Source: Callipepla californica brunnescens
Lineage: Eukaryota; Chordata; Aves; Galliformes; Odontophoridae
Assembly (NCBI GenBank): GCA_023055505.1
Contig: JALIRH010000002.1
Coordinates: forward strand, 16,763,244 to 16,827,243
DNA: 64,000 nt
Direction of reading: 5' to 3'
In this document: positions 24,301-34,300 of the stretch, in pieces
Layout of the letters: each line of letters starts with the position of its first letter
Position numbering within the stretch: the first letter of the stretch is position 1
Program-made: the position numbers and the translations under genes
The notes under the pieces: model-generated
Seen by the model: the letters and a program-made list of their open reading frames with translations, nothing else
Database searches by the model: none
Told to the model about the DNA's origin: nothing

Positions 24301-24813
24301 AAAAGCGGACACAGTACTTCTGATCCTTCTAAAGCACTTCTGCAAGTCCTCCAGACTGCCCCGCGCAGGAGGGAGAGCGCGGAACCAGAGCAGCCGTCCC
24401 GCAGCCGCTCGCGCCCCAATCAGCAGCAGCACCAGGCATGGCGTGCGAGGCGTGAGCGAAAGTCAACAGCGCAGCGCTGCTACGGCCACATCCGCCTTCC
24501 CCCGCCGCTCCCCGGGGCCGCCACCCGACCCGGACCCCCCGCTCCGCTCCGCTCCGGCCCCGCCGCCGGGGGGCAGCAGCGCTGCGGCACAGCACGGCGG
24601 GGCGCGCCGCTCCGTCCCTCCAGCGGCCCGGCCGCCCCCAGCCCCGTCCCCGCCGCTACCTGGCGCGGGCTCGGCGCGCTGCGGGACCGCGCAGCTCGCG
24701 CCGTCCTGGAAGCGGACCTGTCGGAGGCCGCCGGGCACGGCCCCCCACAGGCGGCTGGCGGTGCCGCGGAGCAGGCGGCTGCCCTTGCCGGTGAAGGCGG
24801 TGAGGTAGTCCAT
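1133..24813 (-). CDS. OXR1: OXR1, oxidation resistance 1, 5' portion (five coding exons, 3' end outside window)
   Basis: OXR1 is a LysM- and TLDc-containing protein that protects cells, notably neurons, against oxidative stress; the TLDc family also contacts the V-ATPase (family knowledge). Seen here: five minus-strand exons at 24660-24813, 13215-13297, 6522-6629, 4961-5074 and 1133-1285. All have AG/GT borders and compatible phases, and they join to 612 bp or 204 codons. Residues 1-79 are the leader and the DTGQKK/DGRRMSFQKPKG segment. Residues about 77-121 are the LysM domain (VESRDTLNSIALKFD through GQILYVPD). Residues about 122-153 are a Ser/Pro-rich linker, and residues 154-204 lead into the EEEEAFTEKFLKINCKYI block. 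The TLDc domain and stop codon lie left of position 1. The start is the first in-frame ATG in the CpG island, and its MDYLT N-terminus matches one known vertebrate isoform class. Intron sizes are about 11.4, 6.6, 1.4 and 3.7 kb. NCOA7 is the close paralogue, but the exon 1 and exon 2 wording fits OXR1. Confidence 0.95.
1579..1839 (+). other. Unrecognised 86-codon ORF inside OXR1 intron 4 (hypothetical)
   Basis: The ORF runs from an ATG (AAACCATGA) to TAA on the strand opposite OXR1. It begins MSDRQLAERIISQLQQTK and later contains GLTEGQLVEALTDIK. Composition looks protein-like: charged residues are spread out and there are no long homopolymers. I do not recognise the family. It could be a chance ORF, part of a processed pseudogene, or a decayed retroelement. 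No splice sites, promoter or poly(A) context was established. Confidence 0.25.
2350..2700 (+). mobile_element. CR1 LINE fragment (reverse transcriptase 3' region)
   Basis: Sequence resembles the end of the CR1 ORF2 region: CTCAGGGTTCCATTCCAGGG, then a degraded 'ACACTAAACTGGGAGAAG' block, then 'TCTGCAGAGAGATCTTGACA' and 'ATTCTGCACCTGGG'. It is 5' and 3' truncated, many differences show age, and it is antisense to OXR1. Confidence 0.8.
3330..3387 (+). repeat. Poly(A) tract, 58 bases
   Basis: An uninterrupted run of about 58 A. CR1 elements do not end in poly(A), so this is either a microsatellite or the tail of a processed copy. No source gene is recognisable immediately upstream. The lysine and phenylalanine homopolymer ORFs crossing it are artefacts. 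Confidence 0.9.
4385..4467. repeat. Imperfect inverted repeat, 17-bp arms, 48-nt spacer
   Basis: The left arm ATTATAGGGCAGCTTTCA (4385-4402) and right arm TGAAAGCTGCCTATAAT (4451-4467) are reverse complements except for one bulged G. They lie in OXR1 intron 4 close to exon 4. Function is unknown. Confidence 0.7.
4961..5074 (-). CDS. OXR1: OXR1 coding exon 4 (end of LysM, Ser/Pro linker)
   Basis: The acceptor is CTTTATAG/ATTTTG at 5074. The exon reads ILYVPDPDYISSVDSSPSL, then SPISPLSPTSSEAEFDKAT. It completes the LysM domain (LYVPD) and continues into a linker with repeated Ser-Pro dipeptides, possible proline-directed kinase sites (inference). Two phase-0 donors are available: ACA/GTAAAT (exon edge 4961) and AAT/GTAGGT (edge 4955, adding Val-Asn). 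I chose 4961 because FDKAT-DPD then aligns with FDKTT-NPD in mammalian OXR1. A third GT (TAG/GTATAC) would shift the frame of exon 5 and is excluded. Confidence 0.9.
5075..6521 (-). other. OXR1 intron 3
   Basis: A 1.4-kb intron with GT and AG ends, carrying a CR1 copy in its left half. The remainder is AT-rich, with a purine-rich stretch near 6030-6080 and nothing else recognised. Confidence 0.8.
5572..5957 (-). mobile_element. CR1 LINE 3'-end fragment
   Basis: The plus strand shows the reverse complement of the CR1 3' untranslated region: GTTTGGGTTGGAAAGGACCT, 'AAGATCATCAAGTTCCAACC', and near the right end 'CCTCTTCTCCAGG' and 'CAGCCTGTCCTCATAGGA'. It is 5'-truncated at about 5957, and inserted in intron 3 in the same orientation as OXR1. 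Confidence 0.93.
6522..6629 (-). CDS. OXR1: OXR1 coding exon 3 (LysM domain core)
   Basis: This 108-bp, 36-codon, phase 0-0 exon has acceptor TTGATACAG/GTGGAATC and donor GGACAG/GTACTATT. It encodes VESRDTLNSIALKFDTTPNE, then LVQLNKLFSRAVVPGQ. This is a LysM fold: the D-TL--IA-KF-T---EL--LN motif is complete. In family knowledge LysM in TLDc proteins is not known to bind chitin or peptidoglycan in animals, so a structural or protein-contact role is likelier. The Pro in AVVPGQ is a Thr in mammalian OXR1 as I recall it. Confidence 0.97.
8505..8552 (+). mobile_element. CR1 LINE tail fragment
   Basis: A short remnant with GATCCTAGTGGGTCCCTTCC followed by a degraded ATTACTCTATGGTTCTATG, the characteristic end of a CR1 element. 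Confidence 0.75.
8759..8776 (+). repeat. ATT trinucleotide microsatellite
   Basis: About six uninterrupted ATT units. Confidence 0.85.
9894..9960 (+). mobile_element. CR1 LINE tail fragment
   Basis: GGGGTTGGATTAGATGATCT, then a CTAGAGGTTC-type block and ACAATTCTGTGACGCTGTAA give the standard CR1 3' terminus in plus orientation. Confidence 0.9.
10208..11013 (+). mobile_element. CR1 LINE, about 800-bp 3' portion
   Basis: The run starts near AAAGGGATACAGACAAGC and continues through GAGATTCAACAAGGCCAAGT, 'CCTATGAAGAAAGGCTGAGG' and 'GATCAGATATTAGGAAG'. It ends 'GGTTGGTTCCAACCCAAGCC' and ATTCTATT. Short unrelated or deleted stretches interrupt it near 10740-10840, including a T-rich tract. Reading frames of 60-124 codons inside it on both strands are remnants or shadows. 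Confidence 0.9.
12271..12304 (+). repeat. Tandem duplication of a 17-bp unit
   Basis: TTAATACACACATCCTC occurs twice head to tail without mismatch. Confidence 0.9.
13215..13297 (-). CDS. OXR1: OXR1 coding exon 2 (DTGQKK...GTIEYS)
   Basis: The exon is 83 bp. Its acceptor is TTTCTTTCAG before ACACTGG, and its donor is TATTCT/GTAAGTTG. With the split first codon it encodes 28 residues, DTGQKKTADKKDGRRMSF onward to GTIEYS. This basic segment is shared by the LysM-bearing OXR1 isoforms and is where alternative first exons splice in. The exon leaves in phase 0, directly before the LysM core. Confidence 0.95.
14741..15224. mobile_element. Mariner-like non-autonomous element (Galluhop-type), degraded copy
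   Basis: The left end contains CTTCAAAAGTAATGCCTC and the right end is its diverged reverse complement (AGTAAGAGGCAGTTCCTA). The interior shares blocks with the copy at 51574-52123: 'CACAGTCACCACCATTAG', a TGCATTATCACCAGC-like stretch and 'TTCAACCTCTACTG'. At about 480 bp it is far shorter than an autonomous mariner (about 1.3 kb), and no transposase frame remains. Flanking TA duplications are not clear. Confidence 0.75.
16285..16563 (+). mobile_element. CR1 LINE 3'-end fragment
   Basis: It contains ACACAGGAAGTTCCACACTA, 'GCACAGGCTGCTCAGAGGTT' and 'AGAGGTCCCTTCTAACTCC', and ends TACAATTCTATGATCCTATG. 5'-truncated, plus orientation. Confidence 0.92.
18815..18965 (+). mobile_element. CR1 LINE ORF2 fragment
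   Basis: GATTTGCAGATGACATTAAA followed by CTGAGAGGAACAGTCAAC and AAATCTTATGAAGTTCAA resembles the CR1 reverse-transcriptase FADD region. Short and degraded. Confidence 0.75.
20577..21010 (-). mobile_element. CR1 LINE fragment
   Basis: The plus strand shows reverse-complement CR1 blocks: 'AAGGCTGAAGGCCTTCTC', a CAACTGGACTCTCTACAGG block, 'AAAACAGGACACAGTAATGC' and 'GTCACACCAGGGCCA'. It lies head to head with the plus-strand CR1 that begins about 200 bp to the right. Confidence 0.82.
21205..22027 (+). mobile_element. CR1 LINE, about 820-bp 3' portion
   Basis: Characteristic blocks run in order: 'GGATGCCATTCAGATGGACC', 'AAAGTTCAACAAGGGC', 'TCCTATGAAGAAAGGCTGTG', 'AGTGACAGGACAAGGGGTAA', and a terminal AATCATTCTGTGATTCTAAG. 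It is truncated at the 5' end. The 178-codon frame on the opposite strand (21080-21616) is its antisense shadow. Confidence 0.94.
23276..23294 (+). repeat. Poly(A) tract, 19 bases
   Basis: An uninterrupted A run preceded by five G. Confidence 0.85.
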
Positions 24814-24960
24814 GGCGGAGGGGCTCCTGGGCCACCCCGCGCACGCAGCTCCGCACGGCCGCCGGCCCCACTCCACAACTTGGGGAAACTTTGAGGCTCG
24901 GCCCCGCCTCCGCTTAAAGGGACCGCGGCGCCGCCGGAGCCGGGTGTAGGCCAGTTCTCA
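24340..24960 (-). promoter_or_regulatory. CpG-island promoter of OXR1
   Basis: Base composition rises abruptly from the surrounding AT-rich DNA to very GC-rich DNA with many CG dinucleotides, spanning the OXR1 start exon. A GC box (GCCCCGCCTCCGC, plus strand 24901-24913) lies about 90 bp upstream of the ATG. A weak TTTAAG motif lies just beyond it, and a CCAATCA motif sits at 24416-24422 within the start of intron 1. The transcription start probably lies at about 24850-24930 (inference). Such islands usually drive broad, housekeeping-type expression and can fire in both directions. Confidence 0.85.
24660..24813 (-). CDS. OXR1: OXR1 coding exon 1 (MDYL start, CpG-island promoter)
   Basis: The start codon reads on the minus strand from 24813 in the context CTCCGCCATGG, close to an ideal Kozak site. 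The exon encodes 51 residues plus one base, beginning MDYLTAFTGKGSRLLRG and containing RQVRF. It ends at CGCGCCAG/GTAGCGG, so the donor GT is at 24658-24659. The trailing G (phase 1) joins with AC of the next exon to make the Asp of DTGQKK. The leader is Gly/Ala/Pro-rich near its end and differs from mammals there, as expected for this variable part. No upstream in-frame ATG was seen; an in-frame GTG at 24874-24876 is not a plausible start. Confidence 0.93.
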
Positions 24961-25236
24961 AGAGTCTCCGGCAGCCCCAGGGCTGACTGCTGGCAGCAGC
25001 AAGGAGCAGCGATGCCTGGATCGCTGCTATGTTCTGTGACCAGAACACTTGGGACACTGCTTCCTTTTAGTTGAAAGATATCTACGTAAACCTGTGAACT
25101 GATCTGCAGTTCAGGGGCCTTACTTACACTGTGCAACCTCTCTGCTGTGCAGTGATGCGCTGGGAAGCTTTCTGCTAACTTCAAGCTTCCACGTCTCTGT
25201 TCCTTTTCTCTAAGGAAGACAAAAACGATCCCTTAG

Positions 25237-25395
25237 CTTACAGAATCACAGCATAGCTTGAGTCGGAAAGCCCACCCAGTTCCAACACTGTGGCATGGAC
25301 TAGGTGCCACCCAGCAGGTCGGGCGGCCCAGGGCCCTATCCAACCTGGCCTTGGATGCCTCCAGGCATGCAGCATCTCTGTAGACAATCCTCTAA
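25237..25395 (-). mobile_element. CR1 LINE 3'-end fragment upstream of the OXR1 promoter
   Basis: ACAGAATCACAGCATAGCTT, then GGAAAGCCCACCCAGTTCCA and CCAACCTGGCCTTGGATGCC are the reverse complement of a CR1 tail. It sits about 0.3 kb beyond the CpG island. Confidence 0.88.
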
Positions 25396-28300
25396 CAGCT
25401 ACAGCTGTCAGGCTCCTTCACCACTACAACTTGCAAAAGCAAGACCAGTTGCCACACTATGTGCTTTTGCTGGTTTGCCTTCGATCAGTTTTATTCCCAA
25501 GACTTTTCCTGCCACATGGGAAACCACCCTGTGGTGGTCCAGCCAGGTCTTCCCTGCACTCATCTCACTGGTGGTGAACTGTGAAGCGTCACTCAACCTT
25601 TCAAATCATGGAGATGCTTCAGTCTTGCAGCAGAAATTACTGTATGTACACATTCTTCTTTCCTTTTGAAAACATAATTTGGTTTGTGGTGCTCATTTGT
25701 ATACTTGCATTCTTTGTACAATGCATTTCTTGGAACTTTCAAGGTTTAAAGAATTCAAGCCAATTAGAACATATTCCAGTATTTTTTATATACAGAAAAG
25801 TATCTCCAGCATTCAATTTCATGACTGACATCTGCCTTAAGATGTGTGTTCTACAGATGGTGAAGCCAGAAGTGCGATTACTATATTTACTACCTGTGCC
25901 ATAGACTTTACGAACACAGAACGGTAAATTAATGTTCTTATATTCCAATCAGAGCATGATGCAATTATGTGCTACATCTAGCTGCAAGTGAAAGCATTGT
26001 TTAATAAAAAATGCTCTTGTTGAGCCAAGTCTATTGTGTGCAGGCAGAACAGGGGAACAAAGTGCTGAGCTATCTCAACTCCTATTCACTTGTAGCAGCT
26101 GCTCAATTAAATCAGAGTTTAACGTCAGCATTTTGGAGTGCTGATTTCTGAGGGTTACTTGATGTAAACAGTACACTCAAATCAACCCTTCTACTACTAA
26201 AATCAGCTCCTACTCAGGAGATAACAATGTTCCATTTTTTTTTTCCCCTCAACATTTTACTGAAATAAATTTTTCAGCAGAATTAGCTCTCCCTCTCTCT
26301 GACCCCTTGCCCTCCTCTGAAAAACTTGCCAGTAGAAATGAATGTATAATCTGTCAGTTCCAGAATTAATGAATAAATCAGGAACTGCAGAGTCACACAC
26401 TACGTGGCCCAAGTGCCACTAGATGTTTGATATATAAACTATCCTAACTATCAGATTTGTCCTGCCCTAAACACTGTAATTAGTTTTCATTTCATTTCAG
26501 TGTTTCTACTGGCAGCCGTGGAAAAGCCAGTTCAGCCTTTAGCCCTTCTTACTCTATTCTAGAGAATATATACCTATGTCTTTGCACCAGGAGTAAGCTT
26601 AGAACTCTGGAGCTCAGATGCCTTGAAATTTTGAGCTGTGTTGTCCACTAATATTACAGCCACATATGCATCTCTGTTACTCTATTTACTTCTACTGACC
26701 TATTACCTGAGCAGCATTTGTTCTTTTTATCATGAAACTAAACTAAATATAAATATTTTTCATAATGTTTATAAGAATTTTTAAACTTGGATTGACCTTG
26801 AACATCTTTACACAACAACATTCCTTCATCATGCTGCCATTATGTCCTTAGCATCCAAAAACAATAGAATTTTTCTGAATGGGACTGAGAAGAATTTTGT
26901 ATATGATCTCTGAATGTGCAACAATGACCTCTCCTTAGGATTATTTTCTAGCCTCTGGTATTGATGCAGAAAGTTTATCTCTTTAAACTCTACAATCCTG
27001 TAAATCTGGCCCTCCAAAAGAATGAGCTGCTTCCACCTTCCCTCAATTGTTTGTGCCTGTTACCATGCCATCAGTGTGAGCACCAGCATTCATTTGGCTT
27101 TTAATTGTATAGTGAAAATGATCCACTTAAAAGTACCTTAGTTCAGTGGAAAGTAACTAAGCATATTTGTTTTTGGTTGGGTTTTTTTTCCCTCAGGGTT
27201 AATATTATCATCAGCTAAATTTCCAAGTCTGGTTCATGCTGCAGCTATGTTTAAACACTCATGAAAGCAGAAATTATAAAGCGGACAGCTGCTTGAGCTG
27301 CATCCTAAGAGAACTAACAGTGTAGGGACAAGAGAACATGGATTGAGTTTTCATCAAATTAAAGATAATACAACAAGGAAAGAAATATTTTCAAAGTCTG
27401 AAGATACAATTGTATATGAAAGTATTTTAGAGGAGAAAAAAGAAAAAAAATGATGTCATAAAGAATGTTACTGACACATAATTTCTTTGGGGACAGATAG
27501 GTTGCTTGTGAAAATAAGTGTTAATTGCAGTAACTAATTCCACGCAAAATGCTTAGGTCTCTGCCATTCACATGCCTGCTGTACAGGATAGGGGCCTCTT
27601 GCTTTCCATCTTGCCAAAGTTTTAGCACTACTAAGCTGTAGACAGAAGGCACCAACACAAAGCCTCTATTTTGTCTTGTGAGAAGCAAAATTTGTGTGTG
27701 CTTTTTGAGATGAAAAATCTTAGTCTTTAGTATACTGTCAGTCAGTCAGAACCAATGTTCATTTGTATATAAGTAACCTATATGCGACTATGTAATTTTG
27801 ACAGTCTGAACCAAATGCTTCGCTACTCCTTCTGGAGGCACCTGTTCTCATTCGATGCCATGATGAGGCTGTTTGCCTTTATTAAGTATTCTAAATTACC
27901 ACATCTGGTCAAGATCTCATCCTTTTACATGGCTGAAAAGCCTCCATAACAATGGCTAAAATAGGGATTTGAATTAGAATATGCATAAAAGTGTAACCTC
28001 TCTCTCATTAAAAGCAGATTTCATTAAAAACTGAAGTAAAGCAAGAATTGATTTTTTCTAGTGCAAAAGATAAATAGTAAGGAGAGAAAATCGTGGACAG
28101 CAGTTTGTTCCATTGCTATTTCAGTGAAAGAGAGCAATGCAGAATGCATATGAAGTTGCTAAGGGAGGAGCTAGAACTGAGGCATGCAGAACTCCCACGT
28201 TCTCAGGCATATTTCCCTATTAAACCCATTAATTTGAATGACAAAGTATGAAGTACATTGTTCTAGAAGTAAAAAGTGGTTACACAAATTGATTTTTGTG

Positions 28301-31300
28301 AAAGTCCAAATAGTTCCAAAGATCAGTGTCACTATAAACTTGGAAGAAGTTGAGAAGAGATAACCAGTAGGTTATCTCTTAGTAAATGAGCCTATTGAAA
28401 GCAGGTTATTTACCAGGAACCATCAGCTCGGGGAGTCTGTCCACGTAGGTTTTGCAGTACCACATTCTCCTCTCAGATTTGATGCTAAGCAAGAAGGCAG
28501 CTGTCGTCACCTACATAATAATTTCAGAAATGGTAAACCTGGAATGTCAGACTTCAGCAGACAGGGCTATAGTTCTCTTTTTTATAACAAGCTCCCTATG
28601 AGATTAGAATGAACTGGGCGGTATGTCTCTATCTCAGCCATGGATGCTGATCATTGTTCCTCAGGAAATGGAACAGTGAAAGAACGAGATAGAATAAACA
28701 GGGAAACAAGGGAATTTGCAGTCCTTTATTGTAGGCTGCTGTACTTCAAGTATAGCTTCTGTATTCCTGAAATAGCACTGAAAAAGACAGGACTTCATTA
28801 CAGCCTCTCTTTTAGAATACTTTCTCAGTAGAAAACTAAGTCAAATTCCAACTTTATTAGTAATTCAAATCTGTCTCAGTAAGGCTTTCATTTCTTTTTG
28901 TACAAGCCATATAATAAAGGTACCACAACTAGACATGAGATTTCTCCAGGTTGAGGAGAACATCTGGATAGCTGTCTTGGACCTCAGCCTCACTTTACAA
29001 TGCACTTCAGCACCGAAGCACCCAGTCTTAAGCACTGCTCCTTGCATTTAATTTCATAATTTAAGTATCATAAAATTCATTGTGTTTAGTTCTTTGTCTT
29101 CCCAAATCTAACAAGTTTAAAGAAGGCAAGTAAGTCTTGTTGAGCTGCAACATTTGACCTGCTTGTGCTTTGTCTGTATTGTGGTTACAGCAATTGTGCA
29201 TGTCTTTGTTAGGTTGATATCTAAGGTAATTCCAGTCAGACTATTTATACTTAGGGCAGCCCAACAAGTCCTTTTGAATTCTTACAGGAAACTCTGAGCA
29301 GCGAGCAACTTTTGCTTTCCTACCCGTATTTAAAATGCCCTTATACTGGCACACATATCATAGTGATGAATATTTATATTAAGAGCATGGAAATCAATAG
29401 AATTGAATATAAAATGAATGAGTGTATTTTACTCCATAATATATGCTTCATCTTTCAAAATAATTTCATCGGATTTCAGAAATATTCCACCATTTTTGAT
29501 GCTTTTTGGGATCAGCGATCTTCAGTTGTATGTGGTCTGTGTTTTCACATACTAAGGTACCTTACAAGCTTTGTTTCCTTAATTAACTACCTTCCCTGAA
29601 AAATTGTCTCTTAGTCACTACCCAACTCTGATTTATGTATTTAAAAAAAAAGTGTCAGCATTATGAAAATGTATATTCTAAAACTTAATCTATGCTGTCC
29701 TATGCTCAGATGTAGAAACTCTCTGTTCTACAATATCATATAGCAGCATATGTTAGAATAACAAAGATACAAACATGGAAATTCTGATATTTGTTCCTGA
29801 GAACAAATGCAGATCATGCTGGGAATTTTCCATGTTTATGGCAGAACTTCAGTTTCAAACACAGCTGTGTATATAGGCTACCTTATTAAATAACCACAAA
29901 ATGACCTCCAGGTCTTCAGTTCATACTTGGTCAATAATAGCTTACTGTGAAGGGAATATTCTGTTCTGTTCAGGGAATTTTATGAAAATTAATTTGGACC
30001 CTTAGAGATACGCATGCACATACATGCAGATACAGGTACCTGTGCAGCTTAAGGAAGCTTACTAGGTAGAACATTAGCTGAAAAAAAATTAATTTTCAGT
30101 AGACACGGATGTCTTCATATTATCATCCTATTGACATTTTGTTCTTTCTTCTTGTGTTCTGAAACTCAATGCGGAAAACACTAACAATACAACTGATGAC
30201 TCTAGAGCATTTACTAGTTAATCTCATCCTCCATAGACACAGAAATTATACAAATGACAAATGTTGCAGATCAAAACATTGATTATTCACCAGCTATTGA
30301 ATCTTAGGCAGACAGTCTTAGTTTTTATTATTCTTTTTGCAGAACAACTCTAACTATTCTTTCCTTAACAATCATTAAATGCTTATCATGCTGTTAATGG
30401 ACTCTGTTTGTGTAAGGAGGTTGCTGATACTTGTTCAGAAACAACAGAACCAGACTCCAAGTCTCCACAGACTTCTTTTCATTACCAGATTGGTACATAA
30501 TAACATAAAATGTCTCTCTGGTAGGACGCTTACTGTTGCCAAAGCTCAGTTCCATATACACCATTACTAAAGACTAAGCTATCTCAATAAAACCAAGATT
30601 TCAAATCAAATCATGGATTCATAAAAAAAGTCTGCTTTACAGTGTGCTTGCCACCTCATGACCAACTGTATTCCACATATTCATGGCAAGTTCCACATAT
30701 TTTAGAAAGCCATACTCCAGCCTTGAGGGGAAAAAACTCACATTAATAGCTGAAGTGATGAAAAATTTCTGTCTGTCTGAAGATACAATTGACTGCTTGT
30801 TACATACCCACATCACATTTATTTGTCCCTAGATCAGTTTCCAAGGCAGAAGAGGTTTTGGCTTTTAGTTCTAGGTTTTAAATTTTAGTTGCAACCTCTA
30901 TACATAAGATACAAGGAGTAAGAAGGATCCTTTTCGTGGATCTGAACAAAGTGATTCTGCTCAGAAACATGGAAAAAGCAGAGTTAAGAGCAGCTGATTA
31001 ACAGCTTCATCATGCCAGTTCTAAGTGGGAATGCCATCTGAAGTAGAACGATATTCTTGAGATAAAAGGGCCAAAAATATCCTCAGATATTATCAGAAGC
31101 CTGAATAAGGCTAATGGCAACAGCTGATCCTTCTGGCTGCAATTTTATTCTGTCAATAAGAGCTACTGATTCTCTTTTTTACTTGTTCCTGCTTTGGCAG
31201 TGCGTTCTAAGATGAAGGATTAGCTGAAAAAGAGTGAATTCTGTTCCGTTCTTTGCTACCTGATATTGCTCCTAAGTAAAGTAAGTACATGAAAGCTTCC

Positions 31301-34300
31301 TGTACATACCTTTTCCTGATCCATATAAATCTGTGCGGGACATTCCTGAAATATTCTTTTGAATGAAACACAAGAAGGAGTATGTTGATCTCAGTAGGAG
31401 GAAGTTCTGCTTTTTCTTCCTTGTTAAATCTTCCCTCTTAAGCAACATCTGCTCGGTCTCCTTCCCTCCCCCACCAGCACTATATCACAAGCATATGCCT
31501 GATTCATTTGTGCCGATAATATCATGTATAAAACCAATGGAGGTTACTCACTCTGTCCTTTTGGGGTTAATTACTACAGTTTATCCTGAAAAATCAGATA
31601 CATTGCTTCTAGCTAGCTAAATCATTTGGAGGCTGTCCATCACTGTATTATCTCTGAATCAAGGAACTATTTTACATAACCCTACTTGTTTCACCTAACA
31701 TTTCACAGCTTTACATTACTCTCTTCCTCACTCTTTAGTATCTTGTCTTTGATTACTGGCAGTTTCCCTCAGAGATGATTTGCAGTGCTCTTCTCTCTTG
31801 CATTCAGCCACATTTAGCTGCAATGCTGTATACACCATTAAGAACCTATGCACATACGCAGCTTAACAGATCCTGTTTGCCTCTGATTAATTTCCTTCTA
31901 TTTGCTTGGATGGGCTCTTCTTCAGGCTTCACCCAGAATGCATAATGGCATGTCTCACTGTCTTCCTTGTATTTCATCTGAGGATGAAATATCGTGTACA
32001 TACATTGTTTACAGAATCCCAAAGAAGTACAATTGTTTTGATAGGTAATTAATGATTATTTGTCAAGGTTTTTAACTTTAATGTCTGAGGATCAAGACTT
32101 AGAATCGGTAAGCCATTTGGCTCACTGAAGTTACATGTGAAGTGCTAGCAAAGTGCTTCTTGTCAAGGAAACAGTTGCTGTGTTTTGCAGAAATCAAATG
32201 CTTATTTCTCCCAAGTGTAGTTCCTAATATTAATGAATTTCAGCCTAGATTCAAGCAATGTTTTGGCCATGAATCTCAGTAAGGCCAACGAACCTCTGTG
32301 AATGGAAAGCTGATAATTAGAACAGAAGGGATTAAAAAACTATTATCCAGCTTTGTTTGTTTTCTTACTAAATACAAAAGGAAAAAATGAGATATTAAAT
32401 CATTGATGTAACTTGACTCCCAAATTTCTGCTCATATGATGTTGAACTTATGTACTGGTTATGTCTCAGAGCTGTAGGTCACTGAAGAAGGGTGTGGTAT
32501 TTAGTAGCACAGTGCCCTAACTGTACTGTTGGTACAACTGTCTCATTTCATTCCAGCACTCTTTTCTGCTATAATAAGTATCATGTTTATAAGGAGCCTG
32601 AACAAATTTTGAACTAAAACAAAGATTTTAGGCTTGTTCTAGATGCACACTATTTTTCCTTTCTTGCAGAGAAAGCTTTGGTGAACTTGGTAGTAGTGAA
32701 GAGTCTCTGGTCTCTGGTTCTCTGGTCTCAAGACTTCATGAAGAAGTTAAATTGTAATATAATTATTAGACATCTGGATCAGTGCAATAGCAAAGTGTCA
32801 GCAGAAGTTTTAAGTCTTGGTTTGTAAAGTCATTGGTTTTCTTTGAAAAAGTGAAGATATAAGTGGATAATCAGTTGATGACAGTATACTCATACTCCTA
32901 GAAAGCTTTTCCAAAGTCTCTCACCAAGGAAACAAAGATGTTGTAGGATGAGAGGGTTTATGTTTTAACGTTCTCTAAAGTACAGTAAGCAAGAGGTCAG
33001 ATTTCCCAGCAGATGAAGAAAAATGATCACAGAAGCCCAACAGAGATCCGTGCTTCCCAGCTCGCTGATTACTAGGCAAGGAGGAAAGAACAAGAAAGTA
33101 ATGGCGTTTGTCGATGATATACAGGAATGTCAAATCTACTGAAAGGAATTAAAAAACATTTCATCATATAGTTCACAGATGAAATGGTGGTTGAAAATCA
33201 CTGTTGATAGACAGCTTTCTTCTGAGTGCATGACTGTTTATATACACATGAGGACAACCTTTAAAATAATCTACTACCAAAAATGAACGTATGAAAATGT
33301 CAGCAGAAATCCAAAAAGCAAAATCAGTGCGAGTTAGAAGTAAAATGACTATCAAAAAAAGATATATTACATGACTATAAATTCTTCTCAGGAAAATAGA
33401 TTGATCATTCTGTCTCAAAAAAGATGCAATGTACTCAAACTACCGAAAAGAGCAAGACAGGTGTCAAGATGCTTCCTAGGAAAGTGGAGAAAAATAAGCA
33501 GTTAAGTAGAAAAAAAACTCACGGAAAAAATTTTCACCTTTTCTCGTAAGTAAGAAATAGGGACACGTAATAAAATTAAATGACATGAGATTTAAAGAAA
33601 AGGAAATATTTTGTCATCCAGAGTAACTAAATCACAGAATTCATTCATAACTGAATTCACAGAATTCCACAGGACACTGTGAATGTGGAAACTATGAACA
33701 ATTCAGAAAGTATTTATGAAAATTCATAGAAAGTCCTTGAAGAATCATTAAGTACAAAGATACAGACTGGCTTTTTTAAGTCCCTGTGCCACAGACTCCC
33801 TAAAGCTTGGAAGAAATACTGGTGAAGTGTCATTCCATACTCATTCTCATCTGTATTCTTTCCCTAGTTATGTGCTAGCAGGCACTGTGGTTAACAGGAC
33901 ACTGAGCTAGACATGAGTACAGCATTACTTTGATCTCAACCTACCCAGCCATGCTGGTGCCATGACACTGCTCTAGAACCAGAAGCCCGAAACAAGTTCT
34001 TTTATTTGGTCATTCACAGTGTGTAGGGAACAACCCATGCAGACCAAGGAAACTCAGAACAATCAGTATGGGGACTTGGTGAGGCACAAGACACCTCAAC
34101 TGTTGCAGACACTGAAACACAAAGGAGAAAAACTATTATGTGGCTTTCATCTGTTGTGAGGTGTACAGAAGCTGACGTGGCTTTTCTGCCTTGGTTACCT
34201 TAGACAGTTTCTGGAAATGTCAGTCACCCACTGCTAATGTTGGTAACTCAACAGAGTCAGGAACTTGTATAGAAAAGAATTCAAATACAAGACATTTTTA

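Larger units (their letters stand above)
13298..24659 (-). other. OXR1 intron 1
   Basis: An 11.4-kb first intron holding a mariner-like remnant (14741-15224), CR1 fragments (16285-16563, 18815-18965, 20577-21010, 21205-22027) and a short A tract (23276-23294). Its right end lies within the CpG island. No additional OXR1 exon was recognised. Confidence 0.75.

Noticed and set aside
24874..24876. In-frame upstream GTG as an alternative OXR1 start
   Set aside because: It is not an ATG, while the ATG at 24811-24813 has a strong Kozak context and matches the family N-terminus.
24145..25184. Long overlapping ORFs on both strands (up to 249 codons) around the CpG island
   Set aside because: GC-rich DNA lacks stop codons by composition. 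The products are Pro/Ala/Arg/Gly-rich low-complexity text, and only the 24660-24813 piece matches OXR1.
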